A DNA stretch of 64,000 nucleotides from contig NZ_JAHBDQ010000011.1 of NCBI RefSeq assembly GCF_019956555.1, positions 186,001 through 250,000 of the forward strand. The letters run 5' to 3'. The stretch comes from Pseudomonas sp. A-RE-19 (GTDB lineage Bacteria; Pseudomonadota; Gammaproteobacteria; Pseudomonadales; Pseudomonadaceae). The position numbers and the translations under genes were made by a program. Under the pieces are notes generated by a model. The model made no database searches. It was not told the origin of the DNA and worked only from the letters and a program-made list of their open reading frames with translations. Positions 43,202 through 51,893 of this stretch are shown here, piece by piece. Numbering within the stretch: the stretch's first letter is position 1; each line of letters starts with the position of its first letter.

Positions 43202-43657
43202 ATGTATTGCATGAATAAACGTGTGATTGCGGCATTCGGGTTGCTGCTCACCTGTTTCATCGGAGCGCAAACAGCCTCTGCGGCCATGGCGCCACCGTTG
43301 AGCCAGGTGAAGGTAATCAAGGTCGAATCGCCAGGCTGTGGTTTTGAAAATATCGCGGACGGCCAGACGCAGACCCACTGCGACCACAAGGGGCCAAACA
43401 TCAAGGTGTATGTGCTGGAAGTCGGCTACGGTCGTGAGGCCCATGTCGCGCTGGACGGTTTTGAAGTGGATGGAACCCGAACCCCCATCTGTGCTTTTGA
43501 TACCGGCAACCTGACCGAGTGCTCCGCCGGGAAAAAAACCGTCGGCTATCTGTACATCTTCAACCTGGCAGGCAAGCAGGACGGCACCTTCACGTTCAGC
43601 AACACCTCGATCAACGCACCGGGCAACACGATGTCGACGCAGCTTTACATCAAGTAA
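43202..43657 (+). CDS. secreted protein, possibly DUF4879/YolA-like
   Basis: 151 residues. A signal peptide (about 4-26, ending ASAAMA) gives a small exported protein with four cysteines (GCGF, HCDH, ICAF, ECSAG), probably two disulfides, and the end segment GKQDGTFTFSNTSINAPGNTMSTQLYIK, which I associate with the DUF4879 family of YolA-like secreted proteins; this assignment is from memory of the motif and moderate. GGGGG lies 5 bp before the ATG at 43202; Met at 43211 is an alternative. No functional partner nearby. Confidence 0.6.
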   Translation: MYCMNKRVIAAFGLLLTCFIGAQTASAAMAPPLSQVKVIKVESPGCGFENIADGQTQTHCDHKGPNIKVYVLEVGYGREAHVALDGFEVDGTRTPICAFDTGNLTECSAGKKTVGYLYIFNLAGKQDGTFTFSNTSINAPGNTMSTQLYIK

Positions 43658-43724
43658 CGGCTGGGCTCGAACAAGGGGCAGGAAAGCTGACTACGCTTTA
43701 AAGATCATCCTGTGGACCGCGCCC

Positions 43725-44276
43725 ATGACCTTTAGAGCCCTGATTACCCTCGCCGAGGGCATAGACGATCTGCAAACCGTGACCCTGATCGATGTACTGC
43801 GCCGCGCCAAGGTTGAAGTGGTGGTGGCCAGCATCGAGGCACGGCGCATGCTCACGTGTGCTCGCGGCACCCGCTTGACCGCCGATGCGATGTTGGTGGA
43901 TTTGCTGGCCCAGCCGTTCGACCTGATCGTTCTGCCCGGCGGCGCCGTGGGGGCGCAGCATTTGGCGGCCCACCAACCCCTGCAACAATTGATCAAGGAC
44001 CAGGCCGCCGCCGGGCGCCTGTTCGCCGGTATTGCCGAATCTCCAGCGCTGGCGCTGCAAACCTTTGGCGTTTTGCGCCAGCGACGCATGACCTGCCTGC
44101 CCGCTGTCAGCCATCAACTGTCAGGTTGTAACTTCGTGGATCAACCGGTGGTGGTCGATGGCAACTGCATCACTGCTCAGGGTTCGGGCGCCGCATTGCA
44201 GTTTGCGCTGACGCTGGTGGAGCAGCTCTGCGGCAAAGCCACGCGGTCGACGGTGGCGGGGGAGTTGCTGGTTTAG
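43725..44276 (+). CDS. DJ-1/PfpI family protein lacking the nucleophilic cysteine
   Basis: 183 residues, DJ-1/YajL fold throughout: RALITLAEGIDDLQTVTLIDVLRRAKVEVVVAS at the N-terminus, FDLIVLPGGAVGAQHL, GRLFAGIAESPALALQTFGVL and TAQGSGAALQFALTLVEQL. In DJ-1 and YajL the elbow reads A-I-C-A with a reactive Cys (106 in DJ-1), supported by Glu18; here the positions are Ala104 (GIAES) and Asp14 (GIDD). So deglycase/chaperone chemistry using that Cys should be absent. Another cysteine, Cys45, lies elsewhere. 67 bp after the secreted-protein gene, possibly cotranscribed. Confidence 0.85.
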   Translation: MTFRALITLAEGIDDLQTVTLIDVLRRAKVEVVVASIEARRMLTCARGTRLTADAMLVDLLAQPFDLIVLPGGAVGAQHLAAHQPLQQLIKDQAAAGRLFAGIAESPALALQTFGVLRQRRMTCLPAVSHQLSGCNFVDQPVVVDGNCITAQGSGAALQFALTLVEQLCGKATRSTVAGELLV

Positions 44277-44298
44277 AGAGCGCTCTGGACAGACAGCG

Positions 44299-45537
44299 TC
44301 ATGCCCTGACTTCTTCCACCGGCACATGCATGCGGTCGCGGTTGGCCAGGGTCGGGAACAGTTTGATCCACGCCCCGGTCACCACCAGCGTGCCGATGCC
44401 ACCCATGACCACTGCCGGCACAGTGCCGAACCAGTGGGCCGTCAGGCCGGACTCGAACTCGCCTAGCTGATTCGACGCGCCGATGAACAAACCATTCACG
44501 GCACTGACCCGACCGCGCATTTCGTCGGGGGTTTCCAGCTGCACGAACGAGGCGCGGATCACCATGCTGATCATGTCCGCCGCACCCAATACCACCAGCA
44601 CGGCGAGGGAAAACCAGAACGACGTCGACAGGCCGAAAGCGATGGTCGCCACGCCGAATACGCCCACGGCCGTGAACATCACTCGCCCGACGTTGCGTTC
44701 CACGGCAAATCGCGCCAGAAACAGCGACATCAGCAGCGCACCCACCGCCGGGGCCGAACGCAGCAAACCCAGCCCCCAGGGACCGGTCAGCAGAATATCT
44801 TTGGCGAACACCGGCAGCAGCGCGGTCGCGCCACCCAGCAGGACGGCAAACAGGTCCAGGGAAATCGCCCCGAGAATGTCCGGACGGCTGCGAATGAAGC
44901 GGATGCCTGCCAGCAGCGAATCCAGGGTCGCCTTGCCTTTGTTCAGCGGCGCTTGCCGTGCGGGCAAATTGAGCGTCAACAGGCAGGCAATGAGGTAGAG
45001 AATCACGGTCGGGCCATACACCCAGACGCTGCCGAAGGCGTAGAGCAAACCGCCGAGGGCCGGGGCGACGATGGTGGCCGATTGTTGGGCCGACTGTGCG
45101 GCGGCAACCGCGCGGGGGAACAATGCGCTGGGCACGATGCTCGGCAGCAAGGCCTGGGTGGTCGGCATTTCGAAGGAACGGGCGGCACCGAGCACGAACG
45201 CGAGGATGAAGATCATTTCACGGGTGACATGGTCGGTCGCGCTGCCGATGGCCAGTGACAAGGCGATCAGCGCTTGCAGGGCCTGGCAGATCGCCGCGAC
45301 CTTGCGCCGGTCATAGCGGTCCGCGACATGCCCGGTGTGCAGCATGAACAACACTCGCGGGGCAAATTCCACCAAACCCACCAGACCCAGATCGAGCACG
45401 TTGCCAGTCAATTGATACAGATTCCAGCCGATGGCCACTGTCAGCATCTGAAAACCGCTGGCGGTAAATACCCGAGCCAGCCAGAACGCAATAAAGGGGC
45501 GGTGATGACGTAACAGCAGGGGCGCTTGGCTGGGCAT
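44299..45537 (-). CDS. MFS exporter (EntS-like/MFS_3 group)
   Basis: 412 residues, about twelve helices. FIAFWLARVFTASGFQMLTVAIGWNLYQLTGNVLDLGLVGLVEF, motif A GHVADRYDRRKVAAICQ, and VRASFVQLETPDEMRGRVSAVNGLFIGASNQLGEFESG are the marks of the MFS_3/EntS-type exporters. Substrates in this group include siderophores and macrolides; none can be named. Convergent with the DJ-1-like gene. Upstream lies a 482-bp gap with a REP pair and the cio promoter. Confidence 0.85.
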   Translation of the reverse strand: MPSQAPLLLRHHRPFIAFWLARVFTASGFQMLTVAIGWNLYQLTGNVLDLGLVGLVEFAPRVLFMLHTGHVADRYDRRKVAAICQALQALIALSLAIGSATDHVTREMIFILAFVLGAARSFEMPTTQALLPSIVPSALFPRAVAAAQSAQQSATIVAPALGGLLYAFGSVWVYGPTVILYLIACLLTLNLPARQAPLNKGKATLDSLLAGIRFIRSRPDILGAISLDLFAVLLGGATALLPVFAKDILLTGPWGLGLLRSAPAVGALLMSLFLARFAVERNVGRVMFTAVGVFGVATIAFGLSTSFWFSLAVLVVLGAADMISMVIRASFVQLETPDEMRGRVSAVNGLFIGASNQLGEFESGLTAHWFGTVPAVVMGGIGTLVVTGAWIKLFPTLANRDRMHVPVEEVRA

Positions 45538-45653
45538 CTGAAGGCAGGTCTGGGCGAGGGGAAGAGCGAGATTATCACCAAGCTATAACCGGAGGTTGCC
45601 AGTGCGAAAAATTTAGTTAGCTAGACACCGATCTCGAAAGCGCGGCCCCCCCC

Positions 45654-45741
45654 TGTGGGAGCGAGCCTGCTCGCGATGGCGCCGTATCAGTTGATACCCA
45701 TGTGACTGACACACCGCTTCGCGAGCAGGCTCGCTCCCACG
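45654..45741. repeat. REP pair (GTGGGAGCGAGCCTGCTCGCGA family)
   Basis: CTGTGGGAGCGAGCCTGCTCG and inverted GCGAGCAGGCTCGCTCCCAC about 40 bp apart, between the divergent MFS and cioA genes and upstream of the ANR box. Confidence 0.9.
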
Positions 45742-45844
45742 GGGAATGCATTGCAGCTCATGACCAAACCCATGAGGCAACCTGTCACGCGGCAAAAGAC
45801 CACACCGTCCATCGGCAAAAATGCGACTACTCTTTCAACGTTGC

Positions 45845-45858
45845 TTGATCCAGATCAA
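45845..45858. promoter_or_regulatory. ANR/FNR box TTGATCCAGATCAA
   Basis: A perfect TTGAT-N4-ATCAA match to the ANR/FNR consensus, 160 bp upstream of the cioA start. ANR is the Pseudomonas oxygen-responsive regulator and is known to act on terminal-oxidase genes, including repression of cioAB in P. aeruginosa. The exact position relative to the start of transcription is unknown. Confidence 0.8.
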
Positions 45859-46019
45859 GACCCTTCGTGGAAATGATCCGGCGGCCAGATGGCCAGATTC
45901 CCTACGTTGTGATGATGGTAGAAAAAGAACGAATCCGAATTCGCCACACTCCATATCCGTGGGGGCAGTGGGTGTAGGCCGCAAGCCTTCAGCCGGTATT
46001 ACCTGACAGAGGAAGACTT

Positions 46020-47459
46020 ATGTTCGGTTTGGAGGCACTTGATCTCGCCCGGATGCAGTTCGCGTTCACCATTTCGTTCCATATCCTGTTCCCGGCCATC
46101 ACCATTGGCCTGGCGAGTTACCTGGCGGTGCTCGAAGGTCTGTGGTTGAAGACGCACAACGACACTTACCGCGATCTGTACCATTTCTGGTCGAAGATCT
46201 TTGCCGTCAATTTCGGCATGGGCGTGGTTTCCGGTTTGGTCATGGCCTATCAGTTCGGCACCAACTGGAGCCGCTTCTCGGACTTCGCCGGTTCCGTGAC
46301 CGGGCCGTTGCTGACCTATGAAGTGCTCACGGCCTTCTTCCTCGAAGCCGGTTTCCTCGGCGTCATGCTGTTCGGCTGGAACAAGGTCGGACGCAAGCTG
46401 CACTTCTTCGCGACGGTCATGGTCGCCATCGGCACCCTGATCTCGACCTTCTGGATTCTGGCGTCCAACAGCTGGATGCAGACCCCGCAAGGCTACGAAA
46501 TCGTCAACGGGCAAGTCATTCCGGTGGACTGGCTGGCAGTGATCTTCAACCCGTCGTTCCCGTACCGCTTGATGCACATGGCCACGGCGGCATTCGTTGC
46601 GACCGCCTTCTTCGTCGGCTCCTCGGCAGCCTGGCACTTGCTGCGCGGCAAGGACAACCCGGCGATCCGCACCATGCTCTCGATGGCGATGTGGATGGCG
46701 CTGATCGTTGCCCCGATTCAGGCTGTCATCGGTGATTTCCACGGACTGAATACGCTTGAACATCAGCCTGCGAAAATCGCTGCGATCGAAGGCCACTGGG
46801 AAAATGTCGGCGACGAACCGACGCCGCTGATTCTGTTCGGCTGGCCGGACATGAAAGCCGAGAAGACCCGATTCGCTGTCGAGATTCCGTACCTGGGCAG
46901 CATGATCCTGACCCACAGCCTGGACAAACAGGTGCCGGCGCTCAAGGAGTTCCCGCCTGAAGACCGGCCGAATTCGACCATCGTCTTCTGGTCGTTCCGG
47001 ATCATGGTCGGCCTCGGTTTCCTGATGATCTTCACCGGTTTGTGGAGCCTGTGGCTGCGCAAGCGCGACAAACTGTATACCTCGCGTCCGTTCCTGTACC
47101 TGGCGCTATGGATGGGCCCGTCCGGCCTGATTGCAATCCTTGCTGGCTGGTTCACCACAGAAATCGGTCGTCAGCCGTGGGTGGTTTATGGGCTGATGCG
47201 CACGGCGGATGCGTCCTCCGGGCACAGCTTCGTGCAGATGAGCATCACCTTGATCATGTTCGTTGTGGTCTATTTCGCGCTGTTCGGTGCCGGTCTTGGC
47301 TACATGATGCGGCTGGTGCGCAAAGGGCCGAAGATCGACGAAGGCAAGGAAACCAATGAAGGTGGTCCTGGCCAGAAACGCACGCCGGCCCGTCCGCTGT
47401 CCGCAGCCGACGACAATGGTGACGGCGATCACAACCACAGCCTGAACAAGGAGATTTGA
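46020..47459 (+). CDS. cioA: cyanide-insensitive (bd-type) ubiquinol oxidase subunit I
   Basis: 479 residues, CydA family with the short quinol (Q) loop typical of CIO-type oxidases. LARMQFAFTISFHILFPAITIGLASYLAVLEG carries the first haem His; EVLTAFFLEAGFLGVMLFGWNKV the conserved Glu pair; FPYRLMHMATAAFVATAFFV a further His; and GRQPWVVYGLMRTADASS the GRQPW motif. It oxidises ubiquinol and reduces O2 to water in the inner membrane without pumping. Three bp separate it from cioB. ATG at 46020 with GAGGAAG before it. Confidence 0.95.
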   Translation: MFGLEALDLARMQFAFTISFHILFPAITIGLASYLAVLEGLWLKTHNDTYRDLYHFWSKIFAVNFGMGVVSGLVMAYQFGTNWSRFSDFAGSVTGPLLTYEVLTAFFLEAGFLGVMLFGWNKVGRKLHFFATVMVAIGTLISTFWILASNSWMQTPQGYEIVNGQVIPVDWLAVIFNPSFPYRLMHMATAAFVATAFFVGSSAAWHLLRGKDNPAIRTMLSMAMWMALIVAPIQAVIGDFHGLNTLEHQPAKIAAIEGHWENVGDEPTPLILFGWPDMKAEKTRFAVEIPYLGSMILTHSLDKQVPALKEFPPEDRPNSTIVFWSFRIMVGLGFLMIFTGLWSLWLRKRDKLYTSRPFLYLALWMGPSGLIAILAGWFTTEIGRQPWVVYGLMRTADASSGHSFVQMSITLIMFVVVYFALFGAGLGYMMRLVRKGPKIDEGKETNEGGPGQKRTPARPLSAADDNGDGDHNHSLNKEI

Positions 47460-47462
47460 CTC

Positions 47463-48470
47463 ATGGGTATTGATCTTCCGCTGATCTGGGCCGTGATCAT
47501 CATCTTCGGCATCATGATGTACGTGGTCATGGATGGCTTCGACCTGGGGATCGGGATTCTTTTCCCGTTCATCAAGGGCAAGACTGATCGTGACGTCATG
47601 ATGAACACCGTCGCACCGGTCTGGGACGGCAATGAAACCTGGCTGGTATTGGGCGGCGCGGCCTTGTTCGGCGCCTTCCCGCTGGCCTATTCGGTGGTGC
47701 TCTCGGCGTTGTACCTGCCGCTGATTTTTATGCTGATCGGGCTGATTTTTCGTGGCGTGGCCTTCGAGTTCCGCTTCAAGGCCAAAGACGACAAGCGCCA
47801 CCTCTGGGACAAGGCCTTCATCGGTGGCTCGATCGCCGCAACCTTCTTCCAGGGTGTGGCGTTGGGGGCGTTCATCGATGGGTTGCCGGTGGTCAATCGT
47901 CAGTTTGCCGGTGGTTCACTTGATTGGCTGACGCCGTTCACCCTGTTCTGCGGCGCCGCGTTGGTGGTGGCTTATGCACTGCTCGGTTGCACCTGGTTGA
48001 TCATGAAGACCGAAGGCAAGTTGCAGGAGCAGATGCATGATCTGGCACGGCCATTGGCCTTCGTGGTGCTGGCGGTGATTGGCATCGTCAGCATCTGGAC
48101 GCCCTTGGCCCACGCCGAGATCGCTGCACGCTGGTTTACCCTGCCGAACCTGTTCTGGTTCTTGCCGGTGCCGATTCTGGTGTTGGTGACCATGTACGGT
48201 CTGATTCGCGCGGTGGCCCGCAATGCGCATTACACGCCATTCCTGCTGACCCTGGTGCTGATCTTCCTCGGCTATAGCGGTCTGGGTATCAGCCTGTGGC
48301 CGAACATCGTGCCGCCGTCGATCTCCATCTGGGACGCCGCCGCACCGCCGCAAAGCCAGGGCTTCATGCTGGTGGGCACGCTGTTCATCATCCCGTTCAT
48401 CCTGGGTTACACCTTCTGGAGCTACTACGTGTTCCGCGGCAAGGTCACCCACGAAGATGGTTACCACTAG
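47463..48470 (+). CDS. cioB: cyanide-insensitive (bd-type) ubiquinol oxidase subunit II
   Basis: 335 residues, CydB family with about eight to nine hydrophobic segments. LPLIWAVIIIFGIMMYVVMDGFDLGIGILFPFIKGKTDRDVMMNTVAPVWDGNETWLVLGGAALFGAFP is the subunit II signature. It completes the CioA haem scaffold. It overlaps no gene; the small DUF2474 ORF follows after 48 bp and should be the third subunit. Confidence 0.95.
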   Translation: MGIDLPLIWAVIIIFGIMMYVVMDGFDLGIGILFPFIKGKTDRDVMMNTVAPVWDGNETWLVLGGAALFGAFPLAYSVVLSALYLPLIFMLIGLIFRGVAFEFRFKAKDDKRHLWDKAFIGGSIAATFFQGVALGAFIDGLPVVNRQFAGGSLDWLTPFTLFCGAALVVAYALLGCTWLIMKTEGKLQEQMHDLARPLAFVVLAVIGIVSIWTPLAHAEIAARWFTLPNLFWFLPVPILVLVTMYGLIRAVARNAHYTPFLLTLVLIFLGYSGLGISLWPNIVPPSISIWDAAAPPQSQGFMLVGTLFIIPFILGYTFWSYYVFRGKVTHEDGYH

Positions 48471-48518
48471 CGACTACGGCGCGGGATTGATACCGGCGCC
48501 GTTCCAGAGGAGAAAGCG

Positions 48519-48689
48519 ATGATGGCTGGCAAACCTACGTTGCAGGAAATCGAAGCTGCCGAGAAAAAGCCGCTCTGGCAGCGACTCGGCTGGCTGGCGA
48601 TGATCTGGACCGGCAGCGTCGTGGCACTGTTCATTGTGGCCACCCTGATGCGCATGTTCATGAATGCCGCCGGTTTGAGCACTCACTGA
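48519..48689 (+). CDS. DUF2474 small membrane protein (CydX-like third subunit)
   Basis: 56 residues, MMAGKPTLQEIEAAEKKPLW then a single helix LGWLAMIWTGSVVALFIVATLMRMFM. Small DUF2474 proteins follow cioAB/cydAB in many proteobacteria and are viewed as CydX/CydS analogues that stabilise the oxidase. The second ATG (48522) is an equally good start. GAGGAG lies about 7 bp upstream and a terminator follows after 35 bp. Confidence 0.8.
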   Translation: MMAGKPTLQEIEAAEKKPLWQRLGWLAMIWTGSVVALFIVATLMRMFMNAAGLSTH

Positions 48690-48724
48690 AATTCCCATCC
48701 CGTTGCCTTGCTGCACGGATTTAT

Positions 48725-48752
48725 AACCCTCCCGCGATGGAGGGTTTTTTTT
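48725..48752 (+). terminator. rho-independent terminator of the cio operon
   Basis: AACCCTCC and GGAGGGTT form an 8-bp stem with a CGCGAT loop, followed by a run of eight T. It separates the cio operon from the convergent rlmG. Confidence 0.92.
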
Positions 48753-48760
48753 GCCCGTGT

Positions 48761-49885
48761 TTATTTGCGAGCTTTGAGAATGACGAACTTGGGGGTGGCG
48801 GCTACCTGCTCGACGCCGCGGAACAACCGCGCCAGCTTGCTGTGATAACCCAGATGACGATTGCCGACGATGTACAGCGCGCCGCCCACCACCAATGATT
48901 CGCGCGCCTGCTGAAACATCCGCCAGGCCAGGAAATCGCCGACGACTTGTTGCTGGTGAAACGGCGGATTGCACAGCACCACGTCCAGGGATTGAGGTTC
49001 CTGCTCAGCCAAACCATCCCCGGCCCGCACGATCACGTCACGATCACCCAGCGCCGCGCGCCAGTTTTCAGCGGCCGATTGCACGGCCATGAACGACTCA
49101 TCCACCAGTGTGTAATGAGCCTCAGGATTTTGCAGGGCACTGGCAATCGCCAGTACACCATTGCCACACCCCAGATCGGCAACCCGCGCCGCGCCGAGGT
49201 TCTTCGGCAAGTGCGGCAAAAAGGCCCGCGTGCCGATGTCCAGCCCTTCGCGGCAGAACACATTGGCGTGATTGAGCAGTTCGATAGCCGGCTCGTCGAG
49301 TCGATAGCGGGTCGGGTAGGGGGATGCAGCGGGGGCTTTGGCTTCGGACGTGGCGATCAGCAGCCGAGCCTTCTTCACGGCCAGCGAGGCTTGTACCGGG
49401 CCGATGTAGCGCTCCAGCAGATCGCCCGCAGCGCGTGGCAGATGCTTGACCATCGCGCCTGCAATCACTTGAGCACCGGGAGCCAATTGACCCTGCAGGC
49501 GGATCAGTTGCTCTTCCAGCAAGGCCAATGTTTTGGGTACCCGGATCAACACCCGGTCAAACGGCCCGATTAACGCTTCGCTGGCAGGCACCCTCGGCAC
49601 CGCATCAAACGCCTGGCCGTTGCGTATCAGGTTTTTTTCCAGTCCCTGAAAGGCCAGAAACGAATCACCGCTGCTGGTCACCCGGACCTTGCCCACCAGG
49701 CTGGCGGCCAAAGCGCCGAAGCTGTCGTTGAGCACCAGCACTCGGGTATCGGCTGCCGGTTGTTGCCCGGCCAGATGATTGAGCAAGTATTCGTCTGCGG
49801 CATCGAACGCTTGCAGCGGTTCGTTCTGCTGTTCTGGCTGGCGGATCAGATCGAGTTGAGCGAAGGGGGTTTCGAGCAGAGGCAT
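48761..49885 (-). CDS. rlmG: 23S rRNA (guanine-1835-N2)-methyltransferase
   Basis: 374 residues (E. coli RlmG 378). The N-terminal RlmG domain starts PLLETPFAQLDLIRQPEQQN and EPLQAFDAADEYLLNHL; the C-terminal Rossmann methyltransferase has the SAM loop VADLGCGNGVLAIASALQNPEA and the N-methyltransferase motif VLCNPPFHQQQVVGD (NPPF), then LYIVGNRHLGYHSKLARLF. It methylates G1835 of 23S rRNA (E. coli numbering). Met at 49885 fits the family start; eight more codons are open. Convergent with the cio operon across a terminator. Confidence 0.92.
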   Translation of the reverse strand: MPLLETPFAQLDLIRQPEQQNEPLQAFDAADEYLLNHLAGQQPAADTRVLVLNDSFGALAASLVGKVRVTSSGDSFLAFQGLEKNLIRNGQAFDAVPRVPASEALIGPFDRVLIRVPKTLALLEEQLIRLQGQLAPGAQVIAGAMVKHLPRAAGDLLERYIGPVQASLAVKKARLLIATSEAKAPAASPYPTRYRLDEPAIELLNHANVFCREGLDIGTRAFLPHLPKNLGAARVADLGCGNGVLAIASALQNPEAHYTLVDESFMAVQSAAENWRAALGDRDVIVRAGDGLAEQEPQSLDVVLCNPPFHQQQVVGDFLAWRMFQQARESLVVGGALYIVGNRHLGYHSKLARLFRGVEQVAATPKFVILKARK

Positions 49886-50071
49886 GAGGCGGGGGCTCTG
49901 GGTAGTCAACGAAGGAGTATCAACGGGGCCCGACGCTCAGGGACGTTACCGGGCGCAACCATCCGAGCGGACTTCGTCGCGTAATTTCACACGGCATCAC
50001 TCAAGATGGATCGCGAATGGTACTTTTTTTTCGTATGGATTGCCCGTAGGGATTACCTGATTCAGACAGTT

Positions 50072-50779
50072 TCAGATAACGCCCTCTCTTGCTGCTCTGA
50101 TCACCGCGGCAATCTTGTTGTTGACGCCGAGTTTGCGGATGGCGCCCCGGATGTGGAACTGCACCGTGCTTTCACTCAGGCTGAGGATGATGGCGATTTC
50201 GCACGCCGTCTTGCCGTCGGCTGAATATTTCAACACCTCGACTTCTCGCGATGACAGATGCACGGTGTTCGGCTTCGGGGGCACAGGCAGATCTTTCGCG
50301 ACGAGCTGGTGCAGGTGACGACCGATGAACAATGCATAGCCCAGATTTTTATACAGGTCATAGGCGCTGATCGGGCAATGGCTTCTGGCCAGGCTCAGCA
50401 TGCTGCAAAGCCCACTCTGGTCGTGAACGGACTGGGACCAGCCATACTGCAATCCCATTTTTTTTTGCGTTTGCCACTGCATAGGTGCCGTTGCGAAGAC
50501 ATTTTCCTGCCAAAGAATCGGCAATTCGGAATGATTGCAATGGGCTAGTATTGGATCGACCTCGCTGAAATGTTCCTGTTCATATGTTGTGTTCCATTCG
50601 AGGGGGTAATTGTTCAGGTGAATCGTATCGCGCGGTATACCTCTTAGTTGGGATGTTATTGAAAATGCACAGAAATTAAAGCCAAGATTCTTAACGAAAT
50701 TGAGGGACAGCTCATACGCGGTCTCTATTTTCTGGGCATAAGAAAGCTGCGTTAACTGTGACTCCTTCCACACTTTCAT
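50072..50779 (-). CDS. LuxR-type AHL-receptor regulator without adjacent luxI (LuxR solo)
   Basis: 235 residues, the usual length of LuxR/TraR proteins. The N-terminal autoinducer domain has the six canonical residues: Trp62, Tyr66, Asp75-Pro76 (in TTYEQEHFSEVDPILAHC), Trp90 and Gly113. The C-terminal GerE HTH reads LSSREVEVLKYSADGKTACEIAIILSLSESTVQFHIRGAIRKLGV. So it should bind an acyl-homoserine lactone. No synthase is in the window. It is divergent from fpr with about 295 bp of unusually AT-rich DNA between. The ATG at 50779 follows GGAG; a TTG 16 codons upstream is less likely. Confidence 0.88.
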   Translation of the reverse strand: MKVWKESQLTQLSYAQKIETAYELSLNFVKNLGFNFCAFSITSQLRGIPRDTIHLNNYPLEWNTTYEQEHFSEVDPILAHCNHSELPILWQENVFATAPMQWQTQKKMGLQYGWSQSVHDQSGLCSMLSLARSHCPISAYDLYKNLGYALFIGRHLHQLVAKDLPVPPKPNTVHLSSREVEVLKYSADGKTACEIAIILSLSESTVQFHIRGAIRKLGVNNKIAAVIRAAREGVI

Positions 50780-51073
50780 TTGATAACTCCAGGCGGGCTT
50801 CCTTAAGGTGGTGCTTATTGGATCCAAGATCCGGCACGTTCACGAGTGTAGGAGAATTCGTACGTTCGTGCTGGATTTTTTCGCTCTTGAAAAAGCGCAT
50901 AACTGCATCACTGGTTCTTAGCATTGTTATTGCGGTGAGACCGTTCCTCATTCAAGTATTTATTCTAATTGTTGGACTGTTTGATTGTCCGCTTCTAAAG
51001 ACATTACAAATCATCGGTGTTTACGTTGCTTGCTTTGCGGGACACTGAGGTCATTCTGTTAATGGAGCAACCT

Positions 51074-51850
51074 ATGACTGCCAGTGCCGAAAAATTCACT
51101 CGCCAAACGTTGCTTGACGTTCAGCCGTTGACGCCAAATCTGTTCACCCTGCGGACTACCAGGGATCCAGGCTTTCGTTTTCGCGGGGGACAATTCGCCC
51201 GGCTGGGCGTGACCAAGGCCGACGGCGGCACGGTATGGCGGGCTTATTCCATGGTCTCGTCACCCCATGACGAGTTCCTCGAATTCTTCTCTATTGTTGT
51301 GCCAGGAGGGGAGTTCACCAGCGAACTGAGTCGGCTGGAAGTCGGCGATACGTTGCTGGTCGACCGGCAGGCCTTTGGTTATCTGACGCTGGATCGCTTT
51401 GTCGATGGCCGTGACCTCTGGCTGTTATCCACAGGCACGGGCCTGGCGCCGTTTCTGTCGATCCTGCAGGACTTCGAGGTCTGGGAAAAATTCGAACGCA
51501 TCATTCTGGTCTACAGCGTGCGCGAAGCGCGGGAGCTGGCGTATCAGGCGCTGATTGCGGGGCTGGCGCAGCGCGACTATCTGGCCGAATACGCGCATAA
51601 GCTGCAATTCATTGCCACTGTCACCCGCGAGCAGCATCCAGGTGCCTTGAATGGGCGGATCACCAGGCTTATAGAAAACGGCGAGCTGGAACGGACGGCC
51701 GGTGTGGCGCTGACGGCCGAGCATTCGCGAGTGATGCTTTGCGGTAACCCGCAGATGATCGATGACACGCGCAAGTTGCTCAAACAGAGGGACATGCACT
51801 TGAGCCTCAGTCGACGACCCGGTCAAGTGGCGGTGGAAAACTACTGGTAA
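51074..51850 (+). CDS. fpr: ferredoxin--NADP+ reductase
   Basis: 258 residues, bacterial subclass I FPR. FAD domain: FRFRGGQFARLGVTKADGGTVWRAYSMVSSP with the RAYS FAD motif and EFFSIVVPGGEFTSELSRLEVGDTLLVD; NADP domain: LLSTGTGLAPFLSILQDFEVWEKFERIILVYSVRE and VMLCGNPQMIDDT, ending with the usual short tail GQVAVENYW. It passes electrons between NADPH and ferredoxin/flavodoxin, with a role in oxidative-stress and iron responses. The ATG at 51074 follows GGAG; Met at 51062 is possible. In P. putida fpr is controlled by the LysR regulator FinR, which is not seen here. Confidence 0.94.
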   Translation: MTASAEKFTRQTLLDVQPLTPNLFTLRTTRDPGFRFRGGQFARLGVTKADGGTVWRAYSMVSSPHDEFLEFFSIVVPGGEFTSELSRLEVGDTLLVDRQAFGYLTLDRFVDGRDLWLLSTGTGLAPFLSILQDFEVWEKFERIILVYSVREARELAYQALIAGLAQRDYLAEYAHKLQFIATVTREQHPGALNGRITRLIENGELERTAGVALTAEHSRVMLCGNPQMIDDTRKLLKQRDMHLSLSRRPGQVAVENYW

Positions 51851-51852
51851 AC

Positions 51853-51877
51853 AAACGGCGCCTCGAAGGCGCCGTTT
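51853..51877. terminator. bidirectional terminator-like hairpin between fpr and mscL
   Basis: AAACGGCGCC and GGCGCCGTTT form a perfect 10-bp stem around TCGAA, with short A and T tracts on the flanks, between two convergent genes. Confidence 0.8.
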
Positions 51878-51893
51878 CTGGGGTAGTCAGCCA

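Noticed and set aside
50006..50224. 72-codon plus-strand frame opposite the 3' end of the LuxR gene
   Set aside because: It overlaps the GerE HTH coding region on the other strand and shows no start signal or domain.
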